From contig NZ_CP043929.1 of the NCBI RefSeq assembly GCF_008632455.1, positions 2,604,001 to 2,668,000 on the forward strand: 64,000 nucleotides of DNA, written 5' to 3'. This document shows positions 42,360 to 51,698 of the stretch, piece after piece; the first letter of the stretch is position 1; every line of letters begins with the position of its first letter. A program made the position numbers and the translations under genes. The DNA comes from Methylomonas rhizoryzae (GTDB lineage Bacteria > Pseudomonadota > Gammaproteobacteria > Methylococcales > Methylomonadaceae). The notes beneath the pieces are model-generated. The model did not search any database, was not told where the DNA came from, and was given only the letters and a program-made list of their open reading frames with translations.

Positions 42360-44063
42360 TTAGTGGTGATGATGAGCGTCTTCTTCTAAAACATGCTTGG
42401 TGATATACCACTGCTGAATAATGGACAGGGTGTTATTGCAAATCCAGTAAAGCACCAAACCCGATGGAAAGAACAGGAAAAACACCGTAAATACGATGGG
42501 GAACATTTTCATGACTTGGGCTTGCAGCGGATCGACCGGTGCCGGGTTCAAACCTTGCTGAATTTTCATCGTGATACCGTAGATAATCGGCAACAGATAA
42601 AACGGATCTTGCACCGACAGGTCCTGAATCCACAAGGCAAATTCGGCCTGACGCAGCTCAACGGTTTCGATCAACACCCAGTACAAAGAAATGAACACCG
42701 GAATCTGCACCAGTATGGGCAAACAGCCGCCCAAAGGATTGACCTTTTCGCGCTTGTACATGGCCATCATTTCGGTGTTGAAACGTTGCCTGTCATCGGC
42801 ATAACGTTCTTGTAACTCCTTCAATTTAGGCTGAATTTTGCGCATCTTGGCCATGGACTGGAAACTGGCCTTAGACAGCTTGAAAAACAACGCTTTGATG
42901 AAGAAGGTGACCCCTAGAATCGCCACGCCCCAGTTATCCACGTAGCCGTGAATCTTGTTCAACAGCCAGTAGATAGGCTTGGCGATGACCGTGAGCCAGC
43001 TGTAATCGACGGTCAATTCCAGACCCGGCGCCAAAGCTTCCATCACAGGTTGTATTTTCGGGCCGGCAAAAAGTTGCGCGCTAAATTCGCCCTCGCCGTT
43101 GGCGGGAACGGTCAAATCCGGGGAATAAGAGCCGATTACGAAGCGAGCGTCATTCAAGGATTTGGTATAAAAATGGTTTTCTTGATCCGCCGCCGGAATC
43201 CAGGCGCTGGCGAAATAATGTTGAATAAAACCGCTCCAGCCGCCCGGCGCAGTCAGCTCCAGGTTTTTATTGGCCATGTCCTCGAAATTGATTTTTTGGA
43301 ACTTTTCTTTATCCGTATAAAGCGCGCCGCCGGAAAAAGTTCTGATAAAGTTGTTGCTTTTATCGCTGTGCTCCAGCCGCAGCAATTGGTTATATTGTCG
43401 CCCGGTCCAAGCGGTGCCGGATTGATTGCTGACTTTTTGCGTCAATTCGACCGCATAGCTGCCGCGCTTGAAGGTAAATAGTTTGGTGATGCGCAAACCG
43501 TTAGCATCGCTCCAAGTCAAGGGTACCGCCAGCTCTTGTTCGCCGTCTTTAAGCTGATAAACGGCTTGTTGCGCTTCGAACACTGCGTGATGGTCCGGAG
43601 CCGTAGCGGAATTTCCGCTGGACACCAAACCGCTTTGGGCTAGAAAAATCTTGTCTTGATCAGCGCTCAATAACCGGATGGGGGACAAGTCTTTTTCCGG
43701 TGCCTGCATGCCTATCAGCTGATAAGCTTTTTGCACGTAGCCATTGACTTTCTCTTGCGGATAGTTGAGTAAATCCAAGTTAAGCAGGGTGCCGCCTTCG
43801 GTATCGATTTCCACCGTGACGACGTCGGTGACTACTTTTACGATTTTCCGGCTAGCTTGCACGGCGGCGCCATTAGCCGGTGCCGCGGCCTGAGCGGCGG
43901 CTCCACCGTCCATGGCTAAACTTGCTTCGGGCGAATCGGCAACCAAAGGCTTATCGGAGACGATAGCTTGAGGTTTCGGCCCATAATCGATCTGCCACGA
44001 CTCCCACAGCATATAAGAGATCATCAGCAGAGCCATGATCAGCAAAAATCTAATGTTATCCAT
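42360..44063 (-). CDS. yidC: Membrane protein insertase YidC
   Basis: A 567-residue Oxa1-family insertase. First helix RFLLIMALLMISYMLWESWQ, a large periplasmic beta-rich domain (residues about 70-350), then the conserved five-helix core (WGVAILGVTFFIKALFFKLS, QERYADDRQRFNTEMMAMYK, PLGGCLPILVQIPVFISLYW, FFLFFPSGLVLYWICNNTLS). The C-terminus ends in a short His-rich tail. It sits between yidD and mnmE in the canonical order. Confidence 0.97.
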   Translation of the reverse strand: MDNIRFLLIMALLMISYMLWESWQIDYGPKPQAIVSDKPLVADSPEASLAMDGGAAAQAAAPANGAAVQASRKIVKVVTDVVTVEIDTEGGTLLNLDLLNYPQEKVNGYVQKAYQLIGMQAPEKDLSPIRLLSADQDKIFLAQSGLVSSGNSATAPDHHAVFEAQQAVYQLKDGEQELAVPLTWSDANGLRITKLFTFKRGSYAVELTQKVSNQSGTAWTGRQYNQLLRLEHSDKSNNFIRTFSGGALYTDKEKFQKINFEDMANKNLELTAPGGWSGFIQHYFASAWIPAADQENHFYTKSLNDARFVIGSYSPDLTVPANGEGEFSAQLFAGPKIQPVMEALAPGLELTVDYSWLTVIAKPIYWLLNKIHGYVDNWGVAILGVTFFIKALFFKLSKASFQSMAKMRKIQPKLKELQERYADDRQRFNTEMMAMYKREKVNPLGGCLPILVQIPVFISLYWVLIETVELRQAEFALWIQDLSVQDPFYLLPIIYGITMKIQQGLNPAPVDPLQAQVMKMFPIVFTVFFLFFPSGLVLYWICNNTLSIIQQWYITKHVLEEDAHHHH

Positions 44064-44065
44064 CG

Positions 44066-44290
44066 TTATTTACTCGGTTTTTCCGGAACAGGATCGATAC
44101 CGCCCTCGTGAAAAGGGTGGCATTTCAGTAATCGTCTTAGCGTTAGATATGAGCCTTTCGCAGCGCCGAAGCGTTGAATAGCTTCCAAGCCATAACTTGA
44201 GCAACTGGGGTAAAAACGGCACCGCGGCCCCAGCAAGGGGCTAATGCAGTATTTGTAAACCTTGATCAGGGTTATGAGCAGGAATCGCAT
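44066..44290 (-). CDS. yidD: Membrane protein insertion efficiency factor YidD
   Basis: A 74-residue protein with the DUF37/YidD signature: YKYCISPLLGPRCRFYPSCS, SYGLEAIQRFGAAKG, CHPFHEGGIDPVP. It assists YidC-dependent insertion. It overlaps the rnpA 3' end by 19 bases and is 2 bases from yidC. Confidence 0.95.
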   Translation of the reverse strand: MRFLLITLIKVYKYCISPLLGPRCRFYPSCSSYGLEAIQRFGAAKGSYLTLRRLLKCHPFHEGGIDPVPEKPSK

Positions 44291-44640
44291 CGATCTACCA
44301 ATTTAAGCCAATGCCGTTCCAATGACTTCCTCAAAATGTGCGGGTCCGCGTTGGCCGCTTCCCCGCGTGCCAAAACAACAATATCGATATTGATGATTTG
44401 TTGCCGTTGTAGTCTAAAGCTTTCCCGGACAGTTCTTTTGATACGGTTCCTTGCGACTGCTTTTTTGATGGCTTTTTTGGCAATCGCCAAACCCAAGCGC
44501 GGATGCTCCAGAAGGTTGTTGACGGCCAATACGGTAAAGTACCTGTCGCTGGACTTTACCGGATTTGTAAAGACATTTTTGTAATCGGCTGGCGTCCTGA
44601 GCCGATAAGCATCGGGAAAACAGAATTCTTCGGCCGCCAA
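44272..44640 (-). CDS. rnpA: Ribonuclease P protein component
   Basis: A 122-residue basic protein that aids the RNase P RNA in 5' maturation of tRNA. Signature ARNRIKRTVRESFRLQ and RLGLAIAKKAIKKAVARNR. No ATG fits; the TTG at 44640 directly follows the rpmH stop and is the likely start, giving a normal length though the first residues (MAAEEFCFPDAYRLRTPADY) are slightly longer than usual. Confidence 0.93.
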   Translation of the reverse strand: MAAEEFCFPDAYRLRTPADYKNVFTNPVKSSDRYFTVLAVNNLLEHPRLGLAIAKKAIKKAVARNRIKRTVRESFRLQRQQIINIDIVVLARGEAANADPHILRKSLERHWLKLVDRCDSCS

Positions 44641-44775
44641 TTAGACGGTCAAAGAAGCGCGGCCTTTTGCTCTACGCGCATTAAGTACTTTACGGCCGCC
44701 TACGGTTGCCATTCTGGCACGGAAACCGTGAGTTCTGACGCGTTTGAGTTTGCTGGGTTGATAAGTTCTTTTCAT
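44641..44775 (-). CDS. rpmH: 50S ribosomal protein L34
   Basis: A 44-residue basic protein, MKRTYQPSKLKRVRTHGFRA and ending RRAKGRASLTV, the invariant L34 pattern. First gene of the rpmH-rnpA-yidD-yidC-mnmE cluster; the TAA abuts the rnpA TTG. Confidence 0.97.
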   Translation of the reverse strand: MKRTYQPSKLKRVRTHGFRARMATVGGRKVLNARRAKGRASLTV

Positions 44776-45229
44776 GAGTTTTTGCCTAATTGCTAGCAGG
44801 TAAAAAGATGGCGGATGATACGTGAACAGCGGACAGACTGTCAATTTCAACGTGCGCGAGCATCCTGATTGACTTCGATTTACCCCGGCTCCAACCCCGG
44901 ACCTTTCTGTGTTGAAGGCTTTAACCGAAAACCATGAATCCGCGGCAATCGTAAACCGCCAAATACACGAACCAAGCCGGCAAGCATCTTCGAATTACTG
45001 CCTATCCGCGATTTACAAAGCCTCGCGGCTATCAAACCGTCATCACTGTTCCGGTTGCTTGTCTTGGTGATCGATCGTTAGAATCCCAACATATTCTAAG
45101 ATTTCGGTCCATAATTTTGAGCGACTAGCCCTAGCCGGAATTGCTACCGGTGCGCTAGCCGAATTCTTTCAATTTACCTTTTTCTCTGTTAGGGACGAGG
45201 TCCCGAAGGATCTGATGCGGAATGGATAA
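44776..45229. other. Divergent intergenic region upstream of rpmH
   Basis: About 450 bases. In many bacteria dnaA and oriC lie here, but no dnaA gene or TTATCCACA box is visible. It must hold the rpmH promoter and that of the PAS protein. Confidence 0.5.
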
Positions 45230-45775
45230 ATGAAACCAAAAATCACGCCTAATAATAACGAAAAGCAATTGGCGCCCGACGATTTTATCGTCTCCAAAAC
45301 CGACACCACCGGGCTTATCACTTACGCAAATCGCATTTTCATGCAAATTTCCGGTTACTCCGAGCGCGAGTTATTGGGAGTTCAACATAACCTGATTCGC
45401 CACCCGGACATGCCCAGAGGCGTGTTCCGCTATATGTGGGACGCCTTAAAAGCCGGCGATGAATTCTTCGGATTCGTCAAAAATTTATGTGCCGACGGCA
45501 GCTTTTATTGGGTATTCGCCAACATCACCCCGGATATGGATAAAAACGGGCAACTGCAGGGCTATTACTCGGTACGGCGCAACCCGCCGCGCTCGGCTTT
45601 GGACGTGATCGAACCCTTGTATCGCGAAATGCTCGCCATAGAAAAAAGTAGCGACCGCAAAGACGCCCCCTACAAATCCATGGAGTATCTAAAACAACGC
45701 GTGATAGAAACCGGCTCCCACGATTATCATCACTTGGTCTTGAACCTGTATAAACCCAACGGAGGCACTCGATGA
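45230..45775 (+). CDS. Aer-like stand-alone PAS protein
   Basis: A 181-residue soluble protein with one PAS domain resembling the FAD-binding PAS of the aerotaxis receptor Aer: DTTGLITYANRIFMQISGYS, LIRHPDMPRGVFRYMWDALK, GFVKNLCADGSFYWVFANIT, YYSVRRNPPR. It lacks any membrane or signalling domain; its stop overlaps the start of the chemoreceptor gene (ATGA, 45772-45775). Together they look like an aerotaxis/redox receptor split into sensor and signaller. FAD versus heme binding cannot be told from sequence. Confidence 0.85.
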   Translation: MKPKITPNNNEKQLAPDDFIVSKTDTTGLITYANRIFMQISGYSERELLGVQHNLIRHPDMPRGVFRYMWDALKAGDEFFGFVKNLCADGSFYWVFANITPDMDKNGQLQGYYSVRRNPPRSALDVIEPLYREMLAIEKSSDRKDAPYKSMEYLKQRVIETGSHDYHHLVLNLYKPNGGTR

Positions 45776-47262
45776 AAAACGTCAGCGCCAATATTCCATT
45801 CTTAAAAACCCGCGCTAACTATTCCATTGCCGGCATTTTACTCAGCACCGTGCTCATTTACGGCCATCAATTGTTTAGCGCGGGCTTTTCCTGGCTTTAT
45901 AGCCTACTGGTCCTGCCGTTACCTTTGATCGCATTCGACGCTTGGCGCAACAGCAAGCAACAACTGGAGGTATTGGCGCGCATCGAACAGGTCCTGGTGG
46001 CGACCAATAAGGGCGAACTCTATCATCGCATCACCGAAACCCGCGGCATGGGTGAGATCGGCAAAGTGGCATGGGAATTGAACGATACCCTGGACATCAT
46101 GGAGTCCTATTTCAAGGAGGTAAACACCTGCTTCAAAGAAGCCGCCAAAGGCAACCGCTACCGTTACTCGCTGGCCGACGGCTTTCCCGGCTTGTTGAAA
46201 CAGTCGGCCATCCACATCAACCGCGCGCTGGAACACATGCACGAGAACGACAGATTGATGATCAAACGCCGATTGGCTTCCGGCTTGCATGCCTTGAACA
46301 CCAATAATTTGTCCGACAATCTGAAAGCTTGTCAAAACGATTTGGCCAACATCACCGAACAGCTGCAAAAAGTGGAGAAAATTGCCTCTCAAACCGGACG
46401 CAACGCCGACGCCAGCTTAGGCACGGTGGATTTGATCAGCGCGTCTTTGCACGACATCAACAGCAATGTGCATTCGGTTTCCGGCGTGATCACGGCCTTG
46501 ATCAACGACAGCAAACAAATCACCGAATCCCTGTCCATGATTACCGGTATCGCCGACCAAACCAATTTGCTGGCGCTTAACGCCTCTATCGAAGCGGCCC
46601 GCGCCGGCGAACACGGCCGCGGCTTCGCCGTTGTAGCCGACGAAGTAAAAAACTTGTCGGAGCATACCAAGACTGCGGCCATGGAGGTATCCCGCACTAT
46701 CAATGCCTTCAACAAGCGCGTCGCGCAAATGCATACGGAAGCGGAAAGCTCCGCGGCGTTGTCTCAGCAAATCATGGAACAGGTCAGTTCGTTTCGAAAA
46801 CAATTTTCGGATTTATCCCATTCAGCCAAAGAATCGACCCGCTACATCAGTTATGCCGGCGATAAGTCCTTCGGCCTGCTGACCAAATTAGATCACATCA
46901 TTTACAAACAAAACGGCTACATTGCGATTGCCACCGAGACGGAATGCCCCGAGTACAAGGCGATTATGGTCGACAATCACAACTGCCGCTTAGGCAAATG
47001 GTATTACCAAGGCATAGGTTACGAGAAATTCCGCGCCACCCGCGCTTACAGCAATCTGGATTACCCGCATCAGCAGGTGCATTTGACCACGCAATTCGCC
47101 TATCAGACCTCCCGCGGCAATTGGGAGGACGATCCGAAAAAGCTGGATGAAATCATCAAACAAATGCAACTTTCCGAGCAAGCCAGCGCGCAAGTCATGA
47201 AATTCATCGACGAGATGATAGAGGAAAAGAAACGCTTCAATCCCGAACAATTAAACGCTTAA
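45772..47262 (+). CDS. Methyl-accepting chemotaxis protein with CZB domain
   Basis: A 496-residue receptor. Two membrane helices near the N-terminus (residues about 19-53: AGILLSTVLIYGHQLFSAGF), no sizeable periplasmic domain, a HAMP-like/PAS-like region (EVLARIEQVLVATNKGELYH), then the MCP hairpin with IADQTNLLALNASIEAARAG and EHGRGFAVVADEVKNLSEHT. The C-terminal CZB zinc-binding domain has DNHNCRLGKWYYQGIGYEKF and LDYPHQQVHL. CZB domains sense zinc or hypochlorous acid. The pairing with the upstream PAS protein suggests redox taxis. Its 3' end overlaps the convergent 1333-residue gene by 12 bases. Confidence 0.9.
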   Translation: MKNVSANIPFLKTRANYSIAGILLSTVLIYGHQLFSAGFSWLYSLLVLPLPLIAFDAWRNSKQQLEVLARIEQVLVATNKGELYHRITETRGMGEIGKVAWELNDTLDIMESYFKEVNTCFKEAAKGNRYRYSLADGFPGLLKQSAIHINRALEHMHENDRLMIKRRLASGLHALNTNNLSDNLKACQNDLANITEQLQKVEKIASQTGRNADASLGTVDLISASLHDINSNVHSVSGVITALINDSKQITESLSMITGIADQTNLLALNASIEAARAGEHGRGFAVVADEVKNLSEHTKTAAMEVSRTINAFNKRVAQMHTEAESSAALSQQIMEQVSSFRKQFSDLSHSAKESTRYISYAGDKSFGLLTKLDHIIYKQNGYIAIATETECPEYKAIMVDNHNCRLGKWYYQGIGYEKFRATRAYSNLDYPHQQVHLTTQFAYQTSRGNWEDDPKKLDEIIKQMQLSEQASAQVMKFIDEMIEEKKRFNPEQLNA

Positions 47263-50200
47263 AGACGTCGGCGGCTTTGGCTTCCACAAGCCGCCGGCTG
47301 TCAAGCAACGCCAAACCCAAGGCAGCCAGTTCAACAAACTCACGACCAACCAAAACGACCACAGCAACATGACCAGCCGGTAGCAAACCATAGGCACGGA
47401 CAACACGAACGCGCCGGCCGGTGCGGAATCCACTCGGTCCTGATACCAATTCAACTCGCCGGTCGCCGAATGGTTTCCGGCGATAAACATAGTGGCTTCG
47501 CCGAGCAGCGCTTGCCGCAGACTTGCCGCCAGCAACAACAGACCCGCGAGCGACAGCACGAGCAAACCGATTTGCAGCACATGGTATTGCCAGCGCACTT
47601 GCGGGATGCAGCGCTCCCGCAAACCGACGGCAAGCAGCCAGACCACCGGAAGCAGGGCCGCTTTGGTCGGTAGCTGGCTCAGTCCCAGCAGTAAAATCAA
47701 CCAATGCCCGGCTTTTAACGGCGTAGCGGAAGCCTTACCCAACCCCCATGCCAATAGTGCGGCCAAGGCTACAATACCCCAAAACGCGTTGGCCGGCCCT
47801 AATCCGGGCCCCGCGGCAAACAACAGCCAGCGCCCGTCGGCCGGCACGATACGAATATGATGGTTCACACTCGGCATACCGAGATCGACTGCCGGCGAGC
47901 GCAGCAACAGACTTTGCGCTTCAACCGTCCGCCATTCCAAACCGATTTGCTGTTGCCCTGGCCGCAGCGGAAAGCGAATGTGATCGCCGCTTAAGCGTAT
48001 GGCTTGCACAACGCCGTCGATACTGACCTGTTGCAGTTGGGCTCCGGGCGGAAGTTTTATGCTGTGCAGACCGCCTTTGGAACTGCGCAAGTGCACATCC
48101 AGCACGGCTGACTGATCGCGGTCGCTTTGAGTAAGCGTCAGGTCGCTACGCTCTATGGTTAAGGTAACACCCGGTGCCGGCTTGGGCCTACTGATCTGTA
48201 AAATCACTTTTTCGCCCGGCCAAGGCCGCCATTCCGGCAAATAGTCGGCGCCCTGCTCACGGCTTAGTACCGGAATTCCCGCGCTTTGCACATGCCAGAG
48301 CGGGGCGATGTCCGCTCGCCATACTTCGCTCCAATCGGCGGCATCGGCCGCGGTTAGTTCGATAGTGTCACGCTTATCCAGGCTGGACTGCCATTCCATG
48401 CCGGATTGCCCGGCCGGCATAGTGACCACCGCCTTCCCGTCCTGCACCCGCACGTTAGCGCTGAGCACCGACTCCCCGGCCAGCAGCGGTACTTCAATCA
48501 ACACCGGCCGCAGTTCCTCCCCCTGGTGCAAAACGCGCGTAGTCACCCGCCAATCCAAATCCAAATGCAGCTCCCGCTCCACGCGTAAAAACGGTCGCAT
48601 CGTCTCCATATCGCGTTTAGTGCCCGGATCGCGCGGGGCATTCCGATTGAATTCCAATTGCGGACCGACCCGACCGTTGTCTTGAAATCCGCTTACCGTC
48701 CAGCCATCGCCTATACTCCGCCCCTTTTGCGGCACTAACGGCAAAACCAACACGAATCTATCTTGTAGCGGATAGGCGCCGTGCATGACCACGCGATTGA
48801 CCCCCGCCGGCACCTTTAGCCAAAGCTGCTGTTGCTGCCGGATCAAACCGCTTGCCGGCATTCCGTTCAAGAGCACGTCGTTCGGATACCATTGCTGCCT
48901 GTCGCCCGGAATCGGTACCGCTAGCTCGGTTTGAGCATGGACTTCCAGCTCCAAGCGCAATTGCTCGGAATCCAGCCCAACAACCAAGTCGGAAATTTGC
49001 GCGCATTCGGGCAAACAGTCCGGCGCCTCCAGCAAACGGGTTTTCAATTCCTGCAACAAGTTGGCATCCGGAATCTGCGCATACAAATCGGCATTCGCCA
49101 AGAAAAGTACCAGCGCCAGACCAACGCAAGCCGGATTAGGCAGAAATTTGCGCCAATCGCGAGGCCAACCGAATAATTTGACGGCCAACATCAGCGTCAA
49201 ACCGGTCTGCACAATGCGTAACAACTGCAGGGCCAACGGCGGCAAATACCACAAGCCGAGCTGGTGTGCGCCGTCCACGCTGCCGTTCCAGCTTAAATGC
49301 ACCGTGTGCCAATGCCATTGCGGAATACCGGGACCGGTTTGCAGATTGGCATCGGGATCTACCCGCTCGAATGTGTCCGCATCTCCACTAATGGCCGGGC
49401 CCGCCGGCATCGCCCGCTTGAGATGAGCTTTTTGGGCAAACAAGCTTACGGGTGGCCCTGCTTCCATGGCGTCCGCCATAGGCGCGGGGATAGAGGCTTG
49501 CTCGGCCATGGCCACCGGGACAGGCGGCCGGGCCGGACTATCCCCTTGCGGATACAAACTCAGGCGCAGCTGTCCTAGCGCAAACGGCAGCAGCAACAGT
49601 AACAGCGCTAGATAGCATACGTTGCGGTATCCCTTAAGCCACAAGACCCAACGCTGCTGAGGAAATTTGCGCAGCAAATGGAGTGCGACGAATAAATGCA
49701 ACCAAATCCAGCGCGGCGCATCGGGCTCCTGCCAAATCAATAACAGCGCGATGGCCAACACGGCCCCCCAACGCCACGTCCACAGCTTGGCTGCGGCAAA
49801 CACGATCAAGACTATCAGGAATAAGTCCGATAAACGCCAATCGAACAACCAACAGGCCGGCCGATTATCGACACCGCTGACCGCCAGCAAACGCCAGCCC
49901 GGAGGAATATTCAATTCCGCCTCGGCTTGCTGAAAGACGTGCCGCCACCCGGTCGCATCGATGCGCCCTATGCCCTGTTCCAAGCGGCTATCGGCCAGCA
50001 TTTCCAGAGAACCTCGCCTGATTTCCACACCGCGCTCGCCGTCGGCAAGCGTGGTAATCAATTGATTTTTGCCGTCCAGCAATACTTGCCCCAGTTGCAT
50101 GGCCGGCATCGCGTTCAGCCGCCATTCCCTATTCATGGTGCCGCTAATCCGGTCGCGTACCGTGTAACCCGTTCCGGCGAAATCCAACCAGATATTGCGC

Positions 50201-51252
50201 GTGAGCGACAGCTGATTGGGTGCCGAATCGGGATCCCCGCGGCTGACCGGTTGAAAGTGCATGCTCTGACCGGCTTGCACCCTGTAAGTCGGCAAGGCCT
50301 GCCATTCCGCCGGAACGTTAGTTTGACTGGGGTCGACTTGGGTAACCCCGGCTATCTCCACAACCCGCAACTTCGGTTCGGCCTGAAACGACCAAAGTTC
50401 CACCGACGGCCAAACCGACGCCTCGGCAGGCGGCAAGGTTAAGGCGCTCGGTTGGTTCGGATAACGCGCGTTGAGGTCCAGCTGCCATCGACCGGCACGT
50501 ATTTGCACCCGCAGATGTCCGTTGGGTTCTATCCGTGCCGGCAAAGGACTATGTATGCTGACCGGAACGAAACCGGGCAACAAGGCATAGGCAAGATCGA
50601 CGTCTCTTACCTTGCCGGAGACGTTCAATTCCAAACGGGTCGAAACCTGTAAGGGATTGTCGTCGCTTATCCGCCTGAAAACCTGTAAGTCCAAGCTATC
50701 CGCAGTCGCGGCCTCGGCAACCGCCCCGGCGGCCAACCAAAGGGTTTCGGCTTCGATATGCGGGTAAGACAAAGGCCGGCCGTCGACCGCAACCCCGATC
50801 AAGGCCGTAGCTTCCGGCAAGGACAAACGCTCCGGCAGTGCGTTCCAGACAAATTCGCCGCTCACCGAGACCCGCGCCGCCGCCGACCAAACGACCGGCC
50901 TACCGTCGCGTTGCAACACAACCGCTGGCGTTCTTTCCAGCGATACCCGTTGCGGCCAATGTTCGCTATCCCCCGGAAGAGTGATCCAGCCGGCACGGTG
51001 CAACTGCCATTCGCCGTGAAAATGTCCGCCGGTCCGCGTTAAATCGAGCTGCAACCGGCTGGGCCAGACACACAGTTTTTGCTGAAAATCCTGATAGCCG
51101 AACGGACATGCCAAATCGACTTGATCGGACAAAACCCAGGGAATCCAAGGCTTTAAAATATCCGGCACTCGCTGCTGGTCGAACGCCGACGCATACGGCA
51201 CAACGGCGAAAACCGAAACGAGCAACAGCAAGAAGCGACGAACGACAAGCAT
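47251..51252 (-). CDS. Very large exported membrane protein, unrecognised
   Basis: A 1333-residue protein, not recognised. Signal peptide MLVVRRFLLLLVSVFAVVPY ending ASA; extracytoplasmic beta-rich stretches rich in Trp and Gln up to about residue 470; a hydrophobic block with several membrane helices near 475-580 (FLIVLIVFAAAKLWTWRWGA, VCYLALLLLLLPFALGQL); another helix near 685-730; a second beta-rich region; and four or more C-terminal helices (LLVLSLAGLLLLAASLRQAL, LVMLLWSFWLVVSLLNWLPW). I chose the ATG at 51252 (ACGAGGG upstream) over 51297. It may be a membrane-associated carbohydrate or envelope protein; no motif supports a specific role. Confidence 0.75.
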   Translation of the reverse strand: MLVVRRFLLLLVSVFAVVPYASAFDQQRVPDILKPWIPWVLSDQVDLACPFGYQDFQQKLCVWPSRLQLDLTRTGGHFHGEWQLHRAGWITLPGDSEHWPQRVSLERTPAVVLQRDGRPVVWSAAARVSVSGEFVWNALPERLSLPEATALIGVAVDGRPLSYPHIEAETLWLAAGAVAEAATADSLDLQVFRRISDDNPLQVSTRLELNVSGKVRDVDLAYALLPGFVPVSIHSPLPARIEPNGHLRVQIRAGRWQLDLNARYPNQPSALTLPPAEASVWPSVELWSFQAEPKLRVVEIAGVTQVDPSQTNVPAEWQALPTYRVQAGQSMHFQPVSRGDPDSAPNQLSLTRNIWLDFAGTGYTVRDRISGTMNREWRLNAMPAMQLGQVLLDGKNQLITTLADGERGVEIRRGSLEMLADSRLEQGIGRIDATGWRHVFQQAEAELNIPPGWRLLAVSGVDNRPACWLFDWRLSDLFLIVLIVFAAAKLWTWRWGAVLAIALLLIWQEPDAPRWIWLHLFVALHLLRKFPQQRWVLWLKGYRNVCYLALLLLLLPFALGQLRLSLYPQGDSPARPPVPVAMAEQASIPAPMADAMEAGPPVSLFAQKAHLKRAMPAGPAISGDADTFERVDPDANLQTGPGIPQWHWHTVHLSWNGSVDGAHQLGLWYLPPLALQLLRIVQTGLTLMLAVKLFGWPRDWRKFLPNPACVGLALVLFLANADLYAQIPDANLLQELKTRLLEAPDCLPECAQISDLVVGLDSEQLRLELEVHAQTELAVPIPGDRQQWYPNDVLLNGMPASGLIRQQQQLWLKVPAGVNRVVMHGAYPLQDRFVLVLPLVPQKGRSIGDGWTVSGFQDNGRVGPQLEFNRNAPRDPGTKRDMETMRPFLRVERELHLDLDWRVTTRVLHQGEELRPVLIEVPLLAGESVLSANVRVQDGKAVVTMPAGQSGMEWQSSLDKRDTIELTAADAADWSEVWRADIAPLWHVQSAGIPVLSREQGADYLPEWRPWPGEKVILQISRPKPAPGVTLTIERSDLTLTQSDRDQSAVLDVHLRSSKGGLHSIKLPPGAQLQQVSIDGVVQAIRLSGDHIRFPLRPGQQQIGLEWRTVEAQSLLLRSPAVDLGMPSVNHHIRIVPADGRWLLFAAGPGLGPANAFWGIVALAALLAWGLGKASATPLKAGHWLILLLGLSQLPTKAALLPVVWLLAVGLRERCIPQVRWQYHVLQIGLLVLSLAGLLLLAASLRQALLGEATMFIAGNHSATGELNWYQDRVDSAPAGAFVLSVPMVCYRLVMLLWSFWLVVSLLNWLPWVWRCLTAGGLWKPKPPTSLSV

Positions 51253-51698
51253 GGCAAACCCTCGTGTGATCAATCGGCTGACTGGACTGGTAAACATTAT
51301 GCAAAAACTACCGCGGCAGCCAACGCTTCAACGCCGTTGACCGCCCGACGGCGAATCGATACTCCGGCGAAAAGCGAGCTCCGGCGGGTTAGGCAATGTT
51401 CCTCTCGTCGTTATTGAATCGGCTCGGTTCGCGCTACGCGATAATCACTTGAATATCCCGCGAATTAACGAGTTTCAGGGCCAAGTGCAAGCAAATTGTA
51501 GGTAAGGCTTTGCATTCATCGAACGAGAGACTTTATTCAAAAAATAATACTTCAAATCGTTCCGAATCATTCGGTTTGAAAAGCTTTTTTATCGTTGGCA
51601 TCAAAGCGGAGACTGAGACCTAGACTTGCCCAAAAGCGGCAAATATGCCAACATCCCGCGGTTTCAGCGCTATCAACCCACTAACTAGGAGAAGCCAG
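51253..51698. other. Divergent promoter region of sgaA
   Basis: About 445 bases between the large membrane protein and the aminotransferase, including an AT-rich stretch near 51530-51600. It should carry a promoter for the serine-cycle gene; I could not mark specific boxes. No gene is supported here. Confidence 0.4.

Noticed and set aside
42937..42946. TTATCCAC-like DnaA box inside yidC
   Set aside because: It is a single near-match within a conserved coding region, so it gives no evidence for oriC.
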